Part shown: positions 34,761-43,800 of the stretch, one piece after another
Numbering within the stretch: the stretch's first letter is position 1
Layout of the letters: every line of letters begins with the position of its first letter
Origin: Pantoea coffeiphila
GTDB lineage: Bacteria; Pseudomonadota; Gammaproteobacteria; Enterobacterales; Enterobacteriaceae
Assembly (NCBI RefSeq): GCF_016909495.1
Contig: NZ_JAFBFW010000001.1
Span: forward strand, 806,001 to 870,000
Direction of reading: 5' to 3'
Length of the DNA: 64,000 nt
The notes under the pieces: model-generated
What the model was told of the DNA's origin: nothing
The model's input: only the letters and a program-made list of their open reading frames with translations
Database searches by the model: none
Program-made: the position numbers and the translations under genes

Positions 34761-36224
34761 CTAGCTGCGATTAAGACACAAATAGACCACCAGCCCGGGA
34801 TCGGCAGATCCAAAATAGAGTTTACCATGATGTAATTCGGCAATCGCTTTTACCAGCGAAAGTCCGAGCCCAAAACCACTGTGCGTACCGTCCTGCCCCA
34901 GTCGTTCAAAGCGCTCCGTCGCCCGCGGATACAGGTCGGGTGAAATACCCGGGCCCAGATCCGCCACCACCAGCGCCAGCCAGCCGCGATGCAGCTGTAC
35001 GCTGAGAGTGATCCGTCCGCGTTCGGCGGCGTATTTCAGCGAGTTCTCAATCAGATTCGCCATCGCCTGGAACACCAGCGCCCGATCGCCAAACAGCGGC
35101 ATCGAGGCTTTCAGTTCAACCGCCAGCAGGCACTGCTTCTCTTCTGCCAGCGGCTGATAATACTCGGCTAAATCGTTCAGCAGATCCTGCGCGCTGAACT
35201 GTTCAAACTGGTGAACGCAGCGGCCGCTTTCAATTTCACCAATGCGCATCACGTTGCGGAACAGCGCCAGCACATCCTGCACTTCGGTGGTCGCCGCGTC
35301 GATCTCCCGCCGCACGCTGCCGCTGAGATCGTCGCGCTCGCCGAGGCTGAACAGACGATTCTGCAAATGCGTCAGCGGCGTCCGCAGCTCGTGCGCCACG
35401 TGCCCGGCAGTGCTGCGCACCTGATTCATCAGGCGATCGATACGCTCCAGATTCTGGTTAATATCGGTGCACAGTCCGTCGAAATCGTTGCCCCACGGTG
35501 AGACAGGCATCCTCACGTGCTGCTCGCCGGTGCTGTAGCGGCGCAGCGCCTCGCGGATTTGCCGCACGCTGTTGAGGTTACGCTGACTGAAGCGGCTGCT
35601 GACAAGAAGGCAGCACATCAGCAGAATAAACACCCCGGCCCCCGCTACCAGCGGGATGGTCCTCAGCCGCTCCATCATCGGCACGATATTATACGCGCGG
35701 AAGAACGTGGCACCATCGTCCAGCCTTACCGCCAGCGCGATAACCTGGTTGCTGCCCGCCACGCCGAGTAGACCTTTCAGACATTCAATATCCATGCCAC
35801 AGTGGCCGCGCGCGGGCGTCACCGGGGCGTTGTGATAAATCAGCGCCCCGTCGGCGGCCAGAACCATTACCATCGGCAGCTCGCCGCTCTGCTCGTCGCG
35901 CTCCTGGCGCAAAAAATCCACCAGGCTTTCGCTGGTTTTCAAGCGTGATTTAGCGGAATAGCTGTAGATATCGTTGGTGATAATATCATGCACGTGGGTA
36001 CGTAACAGTGATTCACTTAGCACACTCACACCAACGATACAGCCAAGCATCATCATCATAAACAGATAGGCGATGGTAATGGCCTGACGAAAGTTGGAGG
36101 TCGACAGAAACGCCGGATCGTAGTTGGCAAGAATGGCCTGCCACTGATGCAGTTTCATCAGCGCACGGCGTCGGAAAAGACGCAGGCGCAGGCCGTGCTC
36201 GCGCAGATTGTTAACGGACGACAC
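34761..36224 (-). CDS. Sensor histidine kinase of the Tad-linked two-component system
   Basis: 487 residues (GTG start 36224, AGAGGTAGGG upstream). Two membrane helices near 49-70 (ITIAYLFMMMMLGCIVGVSV) and 190-210 (LVAGAGVFILLMCCLLVS) frame a periplasmic sensor of about 115 residues containing two cysteines (GHCGMDIECLKG). Then a HAMP-like region, the phospho-acceptor box HVAHELRTPLTHL, N-box NLIENSLKYAA, and glycine boxes DLGPGIS and GFGLGLSLVKA. It follows the response regulator by two bases and precedes the flp operon, so control of Tad pili is likely but inferred. Confidence 0.9.
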   Translation of the reverse strand: MSSVNNLREHGLRLRLFRRRALMKLHQWQAILANYDPAFLSTSNFRQAITIAYLFMMMMLGCIVGVSVLSESLLRTHVHDIITNDIYSYSAKSRLKTSESLVDFLRQERDEQSGELPMVMVLAADGALIYHNAPVTPARGHCGMDIECLKGLLGVAGSNQVIALAVRLDDGATFFRAYNIVPMMERLRTIPLVAGAGVFILLMCCLLVSSRFSQRNLNSVRQIREALRRYSTGEQHVRMPVSPWGNDFDGLCTDINQNLERIDRLMNQVRSTAGHVAHELRTPLTHLQNRLFSLGERDDLSGSVRREIDAATTEVQDVLALFRNVMRIGEIESGRCVHQFEQFSAQDLLNDLAEYYQPLAEEKQCLLAVELKASMPLFGDRALVFQAMANLIENSLKYAAERGRITLSVQLHRGWLALVVADLGPGISPDLYPRATERFERLGQDGTHSGFGLGLSLVKAIAELHHGKLYFGSADPGLVVYLCLNRS

Positions 36225-36226
36225 CC

Positions 36227-36910
36227 CTACCTCTTCTCAACTTCACCAAGGCAATACCCCACCGAGCGCAGAGTACGGATCAGCGGCAGCGAGAAGCCCT
36301 TATCGATCTTGGCCCGCAGCTTGGACAGGTGTACGTCAATCAGGTTGGTTTGCGGATCGAACTGATAGCCCCAGACCCGCTCAAGCAGCAGCGTGCGGCT
36401 GAGCACTTTGCCGGGATGCTCCATCAGCAGCATCAGCAGCTTGATCTCTTTATCGGTCAGTTCAATGCGCTTGCCGCCGCGCCAGGCCGATCGTTGCAGG
36501 CAGTCGACTTTCAGATCGGCAAACGTCAGCACCTGGCTGTGCTCGCTGCGGCGCTTGTCGCGGCCAACGATAATATCCAGCCGCAGTCGCAGTTCGTTCA
36601 TATTGAACGGCTTACCCATATAATCTTCGGCCCCCAGTTCCAGGCCCATCACCCGATCGATATCGCGATCGAGCGCCGACAGCAGCATTACCGGCGGATG
36701 CTGGCGGCCCTGAAGCGCACGCAGGACGCTGAAGCCGTCCATTCCGGGCAGCATTCGGTCCAGCAGAACCACGTCATAGACTTCCTGTTCAATAGCCTCC
36801 AGCGCTAACGCGCCGTCGTGAACCAGACGACAGGAGTGTCCGTGGGCGTGTAATTTCTCACTCAGCCACTGGCAAAGCGTGGAATCATCATCAACCACTA
36901 AAACGCGCAT
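36227..36910 (-). CDS. OmpR-family response regulator of the Tad-linked two-component system
   Basis: 227 residues. Receiver domain with acidic pair (VVDDDSTLCQWL), phospho-acceptor Asp in VVLLDRMLPGMDG and lysine in YMGKPFNMNEL; C-terminal winged helix (GGKRIELTDKEIKLLMLLME, LDVHLSKLRAK-type ending VHLSKLRAKIDKGF). Start ATG 36910 with AGGGGA upstream. First gene of the leftward block that continues into the kinase and, after a gap, the Tad operon. A Fur box overlaps its predicted promoter. Confidence 0.93.
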   Translation of the reverse strand: MRVLVVDDDSTLCQWLSEKLHAHGHSCRLVHDGALALEAIEQEVYDVVLLDRMLPGMDGFSVLRALQGRQHPPVMLLSALDRDIDRVMGLELGAEDYMGKPFNMNELRLRLDIIVGRDKRRSEHSQVLTFADLKVDCLQRSAWRGGKRIELTDKEIKLLMLLMEHPGKVLSRTLLLERVWGYQFDPQTNLIDVHLSKLRAKIDKGFSLPLIRTLRSVGYCLGEVEKR

Positions 36911-37042
36911 AAAATTCCCCTGAACTGCACTTTCTTTCAGCCCGCCCGCTGAATGCAGGTACTTGTTATTAATATAAATCAGTTATTACTTTGCTACACA
37001 GGAAGGGAGGCGGCCGGTAACAACCGACTAAATACTCTAACA

Positions 37043-37073
37043 GATAATAACAATCATTATCATTTGATTACAA
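37043..37073 (-). promoter_or_regulatory. Promoter with Fur box upstream of the response regulator
   Basis: The site GATAATAACAATCATTATC (37043-37061) matches the Fur consensus at 17 of 19 positions. On the minus strand a -35-like TTGTAA (37073-37068) and a -10-like TATTAT (37049-37044) with 18-bp spacing overlap it, so iron-loaded Fur would block the promoter. It lies 133 bp upstream of the response regulator start. The remaining gap up to the cobA stop at 37272 holds a small CGGCGTG/CACGCCG hairpin (37155-37174) and no gene. Confidence 0.65.
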
Positions 37074-37271
37074 GATATTTGCAATGTTTGTGTAAGCGTT
37101 TGCACAAAGAAGGATTCAGGGTGTAAGCCCCGGCGGGCAAGGGTTACAGGCGAACGGCGTGATGAGGCACGCCGGAACCTTAACGAAATTTAATGCTGGC
37201 GCGTTGGAATTATGGCTGGCCCCGGCAGCCGCTGCGCTGAGGGCAAAAGCGCGATTCACCGTCGCCCGGCT

Positions 37272-38147
37272 TTAACTCACCGTGAGGGCGGCGCGTTCGG
37301 ACTGATTTTCGGCACCGGACTTATTCGCGCTGCTGCTGCGATCGTTATCGCCCCGGTACATTTTCACCACCTCGCCGACGATTAACAGTGCAGGCGTTTT
37401 AACCTTTTCACGGGCGATAATGTGCGCCAGCGAATCCAGCGTGGCGGTCAGCACCCGCTGTTCCGGCTGAGTGCCGCGTTCGATCACCGCCACCGGTGTA
37501 CTCGCAGGCAGCCCGTGCGCCACCAGCCGCTGGCTGATGTGGTCGCTGTGGGTAATGCCCATGTAAAACACCAGCGTCTGCCGCGCCGAGGCCAGCGCCG
37601 CCCAGTCGACGTCCGGCTCGCCCTGCGCGCCGTGGCCGGTGACAAAGCGCACCGACTGCGCCAGATCGCGGTGGGTTAAGGGAATGCCGCTGGCGGCCGC
37701 GCAGCCCATCGCCGCCGTAATACCGGGCACGATATGGCACGGCACTCCGCTCTGCTGGCAGTGCGCCATTTCCTCGCCGCCGCGACCAAACACAAAGGGA
37801 TCGCCGCCTTTCAGCCGCACCACGCGGTGACCTCTCAGCGCCAGATCAACCAGCAGCTGGTTAATCTCATCCTGGCCGAGAGTGTGATCGCGCATCGATT
37901 TACCGACGTCAATGCGCAGCGCTTCATCGGGGATCAGCGCCATCACCGGTGGGGAGACCAGCCTGTCAAACACCACCACGTCCGCCTGCTGGATCGCCCG
38001 CAACGCCTTGAGAGTCAGCAGCTCAGCGTCGCCCGGCCCCGCGCCAACCAGCCAGACTTCGCCAGCGCGCACCGGCTGCTGCCGATCGCCCGCCGCCAGA
38101 ATCGTTGCCATCTGCTGCATCCGTAACGCCTGTTGAAGTGTGTTCAT
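37272..38147 (-). CDS. cobA: Uroporphyrinogen-III C-methyltransferase (siroheme pathway)
   Basis: 291 residues from ATG 38147, overlapping the nasA stop (ATGA). SUMT signatures: VWLVGAGPGDAELLTLKALR, VVFDRLVSPPV, RLKGGDPFVFGRGGEE and VPGITAAMGCAAASGIPLTHR. It methylates uroporphyrinogen III with SAM to precorrin-2, the precursor of siroheme, which the nitrite reductase encoded in the same operon needs. It lacks the CysG dehydrogenase/chelatase half, so another enzyme must finish siroheme. Last gene of the nas operon. Confidence 0.94.
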   Translation of the reverse strand: MNTLQQALRMQQMATILAAGDRQQPVRAGEVWLVGAGPGDAELLTLKALRAIQQADVVVFDRLVSPPVMALIPDEALRIDVGKSMRDHTLGQDEINQLLVDLALRGHRVVRLKGGDPFVFGRGGEEMAHCQQSGVPCHIVPGITAAMGCAAASGIPLTHRDLAQSVRFVTGHGAQGEPDVDWAALASARQTLVFYMGITHSDHISQRLVAHGLPASTPVAVIERGTQPEQRVLTATLDSLAHIIAREKVKTPALLIVGEVVKMYRGDNDRSSSANKSGAENQSERAALTVS

Positions 38148-40813
38148 TTGACCTCTCCCGCCGTCTGCGTACTGAGCTGAACGGCAATGATTTTTTTGAG
38201 TTCGGGAATGCAGGAGCCGCAGTTGGTGCCGCATTTGAGTGCGTCACCCAGCTGCTGCACGCTGCGGCAGCCCTGGCGTACGGCATCCGCAATCGGGATT
38301 TCACCGACGGAAAAGCAGCTACAGATGATGGCACCGGTCGGTGCTTTATCGCCTCCGGCGCGCCCTGCCAGCAGCGCCAGCCGCTGCGGTGCGGTTTGCG
38401 GCGGTGCGCTGAAGGCCGCCACTACCGCCTGGCGATCCACGGACGGTGCCCTGCGACGGGCGTAAAACGCCAGCTGTAGTTCCCCCTCGCACCAGGCCAG
38501 CAGGCTGAAACCGTCGTCGCCCAGATCGGCGGTCTGGCAAATCAGGCCAGTGGTGGGGTACTGCTCGTTCACCCACGCCGGCCAGTCCGTCGGCCGCGAA
38601 GAGTCTGCCAGGGTAAAGTGTGCGATGCCCGGCTGGGTAATCCGACTCCAGTACGGCGTCAGCGGCGGCACGCTATTTTCGCCGCGTACAAACAGTTCCG
38701 CCTGCCACGCGGCGCGCCAGCGGCGCAGGCTCACCGGCATATGTTTGCTTTCCGGCTGCCCGGAGAGCGGATCGACGTGCGCCTCAATCAGCGCATCCAC
38801 CCGCGCCTGCTGGCTGAAGTTACTGTTCCAGTGCATCGGCACAAATACGCTGCCGCGCGGTTGCAGCGGGTCCGGCTGCGCGCGCAGCAGCAGCCAGCCG
38901 TGCGACGAGGACACGCGCAGCAGATCGCCAGCGCGGATCTGCGGCGCATCATCGGGATGAAACTGGCAAAACGGTTCGCTGAGGTGCTGCATCAGCCGCG
39001 CCGACTTGCCGGTGCGGGTCATCGTATGCCACTGGTCGCGCACCCGTCCGGTATTCATCACCAGCGGATATGCTTCGCTCGGTGCGTTGAGCGGCAGGCG
39101 CGGCACCACGGCGATCAGCCGGGCTTTGCCGTCGGGATGGTAAAAACGTTTGTCGCTAAACAGCCGCGCCGTGCCCTGTGGATTTGCCGCGTTGACCGGC
39201 CACTGTATCGGCTGCAACCCGTCCCACTCCGCATTCGACAGCTGCGCCAGGCCGCTGATATCAAACGCCCGCGAACCCTGATTCTCAAAGCCGGAGAGCG
39301 CCGCGTGCTCACGAAAGATCTCCGCCGGATGCTGCCAGGCAAAGGCGTCAACAAACCCCAGCCGTTGTGCCACCTGGCTGAGTATCCACCAGTCCGGTTT
39401 TGCCTCTCCGGGGGCAGGCAAAAAAGCCCGCTGGCGCGAAATACAGCGCTCGGAGTTGGTCACCGTGCCGTTTTTTTCACCCCAGCCCAGCGCGGGCAGG
39501 CAGATATGGGCAGCGTGGGTGGTATCGGTGTCGCGCATAATATCGGAAACAATCACCAGCGGGCAGCGCATCAGCCCGGCCCGCACCCGGTCGGCATCCG
39601 GCAGCGACACCAGCGGATTGGTGCCCATAATCCAGACCGCTTTGATCCGCCCCTCTTCCACCGCCCGGAACAGATCTACCGCGTTCAGTCCGGCGGATTG
39701 GCTGACGCTATCGCTGCCCCAGAAGCGCCCTACCCGGCTGATATCCTCCGGCGTAAAACCCATATGGCAGGCCAGCTGATTCGCCAGTCCGCCGACTTCG
39801 CGCCCGCCCATCGCATTTGGCTGACCGGTTATCGAAAACGGCCCGCAGCCCTCGCGCCCGATCTGCCCGGTGGCCAGATGCAGATTGATGATGGCGTTGC
39901 ATTTATCCACCCCGGAGCTGGACTGGTTGATGCCCATCGAATAGAGCGTCACCAGCCGTTCACTGCCGCCGACCAGCCGGTAAAAGTCCCGCAGCTGTTC
40001 CTCCGCCAGGCCGCAGAATTCTGCCGTGCGCGCCAGCGTCCATTCACTCGCCGCCCGCAGCGTTTCTGCTGCCCCCTGCGTATGCAGCTGGAGAAAATCA
40101 CTATCCAGCCTGCCGCACTCCGCCATCGCATTTAATACGCCGCAGAACAGCGCGGCGTCGCTGCCGGGGCGCAGCGCCAGATGCATATCGGCGATGTCAC
40201 AGGTGGCGGTCTGGCGCGGATCGATCACGATAATCCGCATCTCCGGTCGATCTTTTTTGGCCTGCGCCAGCCGCTGGTAAACCACCGGATGTGCCCATGC
40301 GGTGTTCGAACCGGTTAACAGCACGCAGTCGGCCTGTTCCAGGTCCTGATAGCGGCACGGCACCGCATCGGCACCGAACGCGCGCTTATAGCCCACCACG
40401 GCGGAAGCCATGCACAGCCGCGAATTGGTGTCCATATTTCCCGCGCCGATAAAGCCCTTCATCAGCTTATTGGCAACGTAGTAATCCTCGGTCAGCAGCT
40501 GGCCGGAGCCGTAAAACGCCACCGACTGCGGACCATATTCACTGATAATCGCCCGCAGCCGATCCGCGACCGCGTCCAGCGCCTGCACCCAGCTGACCGG
40601 CTGGCGATCGATCTCCGGCTGTAGCAGCCGCCCCTGCAGATCCAGCGTTTCCCCCAGCGCGCTGCCCTTCACGCACAGCCGCCCGAGGTTGGCCGGATGG
40701 GTTTTTATCCCGCTGGCGCTGAACGCATCGCCCTGCGGCTGCATGCTGACGCCGCACCCCACGCCGCAGTAGGCGCAGGTGGTGAGCGTCGTTGCTGCTG
40801 GCGTCGATTTCAT
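38144..40813 (-). CDS. nasA: Assimilatory nitrate reductase catalytic subunit NasA
   Basis: 889 residues. N-terminal [4Fe-4S] motif with Cys13, Cys16, Cys20 and Cys47 (CAYCGVGCGV ... LCVKG), the molybdopterin oxidoreductase core (GSGQLLTEDYYVANKLMKGF, GSNTAWAHPV, GREGCGPFSITGQPNAMGGR) and molydopterin dinucleotide-binding domain (VMNTGRVRDQWHTMTRTGKS). A BFD-like [2Fe-2S] domain closes the protein (ICSCFSVGEI, CGTNCGSC). It reduces nitrate to nitrite with electrons from the NasC-type flavoprotein. Cytoplasmic, no Tat signal. ATG overlaps the upstream reductase stop by four bases. Confidence 0.95.
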   Translation of the reverse strand: MKSTPAATTLTTCAYCGVGCGVSMQPQGDAFSASGIKTHPANLGRLCVKGSALGETLDLQGRLLQPEIDRQPVSWVQALDAVADRLRAIISEYGPQSVAFYGSGQLLTEDYYVANKLMKGFIGAGNMDTNSRLCMASAVVGYKRAFGADAVPCRYQDLEQADCVLLTGSNTAWAHPVVYQRLAQAKKDRPEMRIIVIDPRQTATCDIADMHLALRPGSDAALFCGVLNAMAECGRLDSDFLQLHTQGAAETLRAASEWTLARTAEFCGLAEEQLRDFYRLVGGSERLVTLYSMGINQSSSGVDKCNAIINLHLATGQIGREGCGPFSITGQPNAMGGREVGGLANQLACHMGFTPEDISRVGRFWGSDSVSQSAGLNAVDLFRAVEEGRIKAVWIMGTNPLVSLPDADRVRAGLMRCPLVIVSDIMRDTDTTHAAHICLPALGWGEKNGTVTNSERCISRQRAFLPAPGEAKPDWWILSQVAQRLGFVDAFAWQHPAEIFREHAALSGFENQGSRAFDISGLAQLSNAEWDGLQPIQWPVNAANPQGTARLFSDKRFYHPDGKARLIAVVPRLPLNAPSEAYPLVMNTGRVRDQWHTMTRTGKSARLMQHLSEPFCQFHPDDAPQIRAGDLLRVSSSHGWLLLRAQPDPLQPRGSVFVPMHWNSNFSQQARVDALIEAHVDPLSGQPESKHMPVSLRRWRAAWQAELFVRGENSVPPLTPYWSRITQPGIAHFTLADSSRPTDWPAWVNEQYPTTGLICQTADLGDDGFSLLAWCEGELQLAFYARRRAPSVDRQAVVAAFSAPPQTAPQRLALLAGRAGGDKAPTGAIICSCFSVGEIPIADAVRQGCRSVQQLGDALKCGTNCGSCIPELKKIIAVQLSTQTAGEVK

Positions 40814-43800
40814 ACGCTGACCGTCGCAATAATTTCCGCCGTTTTCACCGCTGCCGCGACCGGCTGTTCCTGCACCCAGACGCGGCCGTTTTCCACCTTA
40901 ACCGGCCAGACGCTGAGCGCCAGCTGGCCGTCATCCACGCTGCGGCCGTCCTGCAGGCGGAAACGCTGCTTGTAGAGCGGTGAAATCACCACCGGCTCCC
41001 CTTTCACATCGCCCAGCAGCCCGCGCGACAGCACGTTGGCATCGCTGTCCGGCTCGTGGTTACTCAGGGCGAAAACCTGCTGCGGATGCGTCGGCAGGTG
41101 GAACAGCGCAATCTGCCGGTTGGCCAGCCGCGCTGCCATCCCCGCATTGGCCGGGATCGCCTGCACATCGCACAGATCCACCCAGCCCTGCCCCGCGCTG
41201 ACCGACGGATTAACGACGATCGGCGACCGTTCGGCGCGCTCCTGCGAGGTCGCCGGGCGGATCTGCTGGCGTTCGGTAACCATCACCACCGCTTCATCCG
41301 GTTCGGCGCTGTTAACAAACGGACGGAACAGCGCCAGCCGATCCGGCTCGGCCAGCGTCGTCTGCCACTCGCACTGGTAGGTGCCGACCACCGCATCCAT
41401 CTCGCTTTCCAGCTCCGCGCCGATGTGCAGACTGTCTTCCAGCACCACCTGGCGCAGATAGTCCAGACCGCCCTCCAGATTGTCCATCCACGTGCTGGTG
41501 CGCTGAAGCCGGTCGGCGGTACGCACGTAGAACATCAGGAAGCGATCCACGGTGCGGATCAGATCCTCGGTGCTCATATCCTGCGCCAGCAAATCGGCGT
41601 GACGCGGCTTCATGCCGCCGTTGCCGCAGACGTACAGGTTCCAGCCCTTTTCGGTGGCGATCACCCCGACATCCTTGCTCTGCGCTTCGGCACACTCGCG
41701 GGTGCAGCCGGAAACGGCCATTTTGATTTTGTGCGGTGAACGCAGCCCCTTGTAGCGGTTCTCCAGCCGCAGGGCCAGACCGGTAGAGTCCTGCACGCCG
41801 TAGCGGCACCAGTTGGAGCCCACGCAGGATTTCACCGTGCGCAGCGATTTGCCGTAGGCGTGGCCGGTTTCAAACCCGGCGTCCACCAGCTGCTGCCAGA
41901 TTTCCGGCAGCTGTTCCAGCCGCGCGCCGAACAGATCCACCCGCTGCCCGCCGGTGATTTTGGTGTAGAGGTTGTAGCGTTTAGCCACCTGACCGATGGC
42001 AATCAGCCCGTCCGGGGTGATTTCACCGGCCGGAATACGCGGCACCACCGAATAGGTGCCGTCCTTCTGGATGTTGGCAAAGTAGCGGTCGTTGGTGTCC
42101 TGCAATGGCAGATGCTGCGGCTTGAGCAGGTAGTCGTTCCAGCAGGAGGCGAGGATCGATCCGGCCAGCGGCTTGCAGATTTCGCAGCCGCTGCCCTGCC
42201 CGTGCTTGTGGATCAGTTCTTCAAAGCTGCGGATATTGCCCGCACGCACCAGGTGATAGATTTCCTGCCGCGAAAAGGCAAAGTGCTCGCAGATGTCCTT
42301 TTTCACCTCCACGCCCATTTCGGTCAGCGCAAACTCCATCACCTGTTTGGTCAGCGCCGCGCAGCCGCCGCAGCCGGTTGCCGCTTTGGTGCAGGCTTTC
42401 ACTGCCGCCATATCACCGCAGCCGCCCTTCACCGCGTCACAGATATCCGATTTGCTGACGTTGTGGCAGGAACAGATTTGCGCACCGTCGGGCAGCGCCG
42501 CCACGCCCAGCGACTGCGGTGCCGCGCCGGAACTGGCGGGCAGGATCAGCATTTCCGGGCTGGCGGGCAGCGGCATGTCGTTGAGCATCATTTGCAGTAG
42601 CGTGCTGTATTCACTGCTGTCGCCGACCAGTACCGCGCCAAGCAGACGCTTTTTGTCCTCTGACACCACGATTTTTTTGTACACTTCACCGGGGCCGTCT
42701 ACCCAGCTGTAGCTCTGACTGCCCGGCGTGCGGCCATGGGCGTCGCCCACCGAGGCCACTTCTACGCCCAGCAGCTTGAGTTTGGTACTCATATCCGCGC
42801 CCTTAAAGGCAACGTCACTCCCGGCCAGCGTATCGGCCAGGGTGCGCGCCATCTGGTAGCCGGGTGCGACCAGGCCGAAAATCTGCCCGTTCCACAGCGC
42901 GCATTCGCCGATGGCAAAAATCGCCGGATCGGAGGTGCGACAGCTATCGTTAATCACAATCCCGCCGCGTGGCCCGACCTCCAGACCGCACTCTCTTGCC
43001 AGCTGATCCCGCGGGCGGATACCGGCGGAGAACAGCACCAGATCGGTATCCAGATGGCCGCCGTCGGCGAACTCCATGCGGTAGCCACCGGTTTCCCCGG
43101 CGACGATGGCGCGGGTTTCTTTGCCGGTATGCACCTGCACGTCCAGCGCTTCAATTTTGCGCCGCAGCATCGCCGCCCCGCCCTCGTCCAGCTGCACGCC
43201 CATCAGCCGGGGCGCGAACTCTACCACGTGGGTTTGCAGGCCGAGGTGCTTCAGCGCATTGGCCGCTTCCAGCCCCAGCAGGCCGCCGCCGACCACCACG
43301 CCGGTTTTCCCCGTGGCGGCACAGGCCTGGATCGCCGCCAGATCGTCCAGCGTGCGGTACACCAGGCAGCCCGGCGCATCGTTGCCCGGAATCGGCGGCA
43401 CAAACGGATAGGAACCGGTGGCCAGCACCAGCACATCGTACGCCGTCTGTCGGCCCTGGTGATCAACAACAAAACGGTGGCGGGTGTCGATATGGCCGAT
43501 GCAGTGGCCCAGCCGCAGCTCAATCCCGCTCGACTCAAAGAAGCCGTCTTCCACCATTGACAGCGATTCCGCGCTGCGGCCGGAGAAATACTCGGAGAGA
43601 TGCACCCGGTCGTAGGCCGGGGCTTTCTCTTCCGCAAACACAATCACCTGATAGTGCAGATGCAGCTCACGTTCCACCAGCTGCTGCAGAAAATGGTGGC
43701 CGACCATGCCGTGTCCGGCCATCACTAATACGGGTTTTGACATTGCTTTGCTCCTCGTTGCCTCAACGGACAACTTTTCTGATTTAACGGGCGACGGGCC

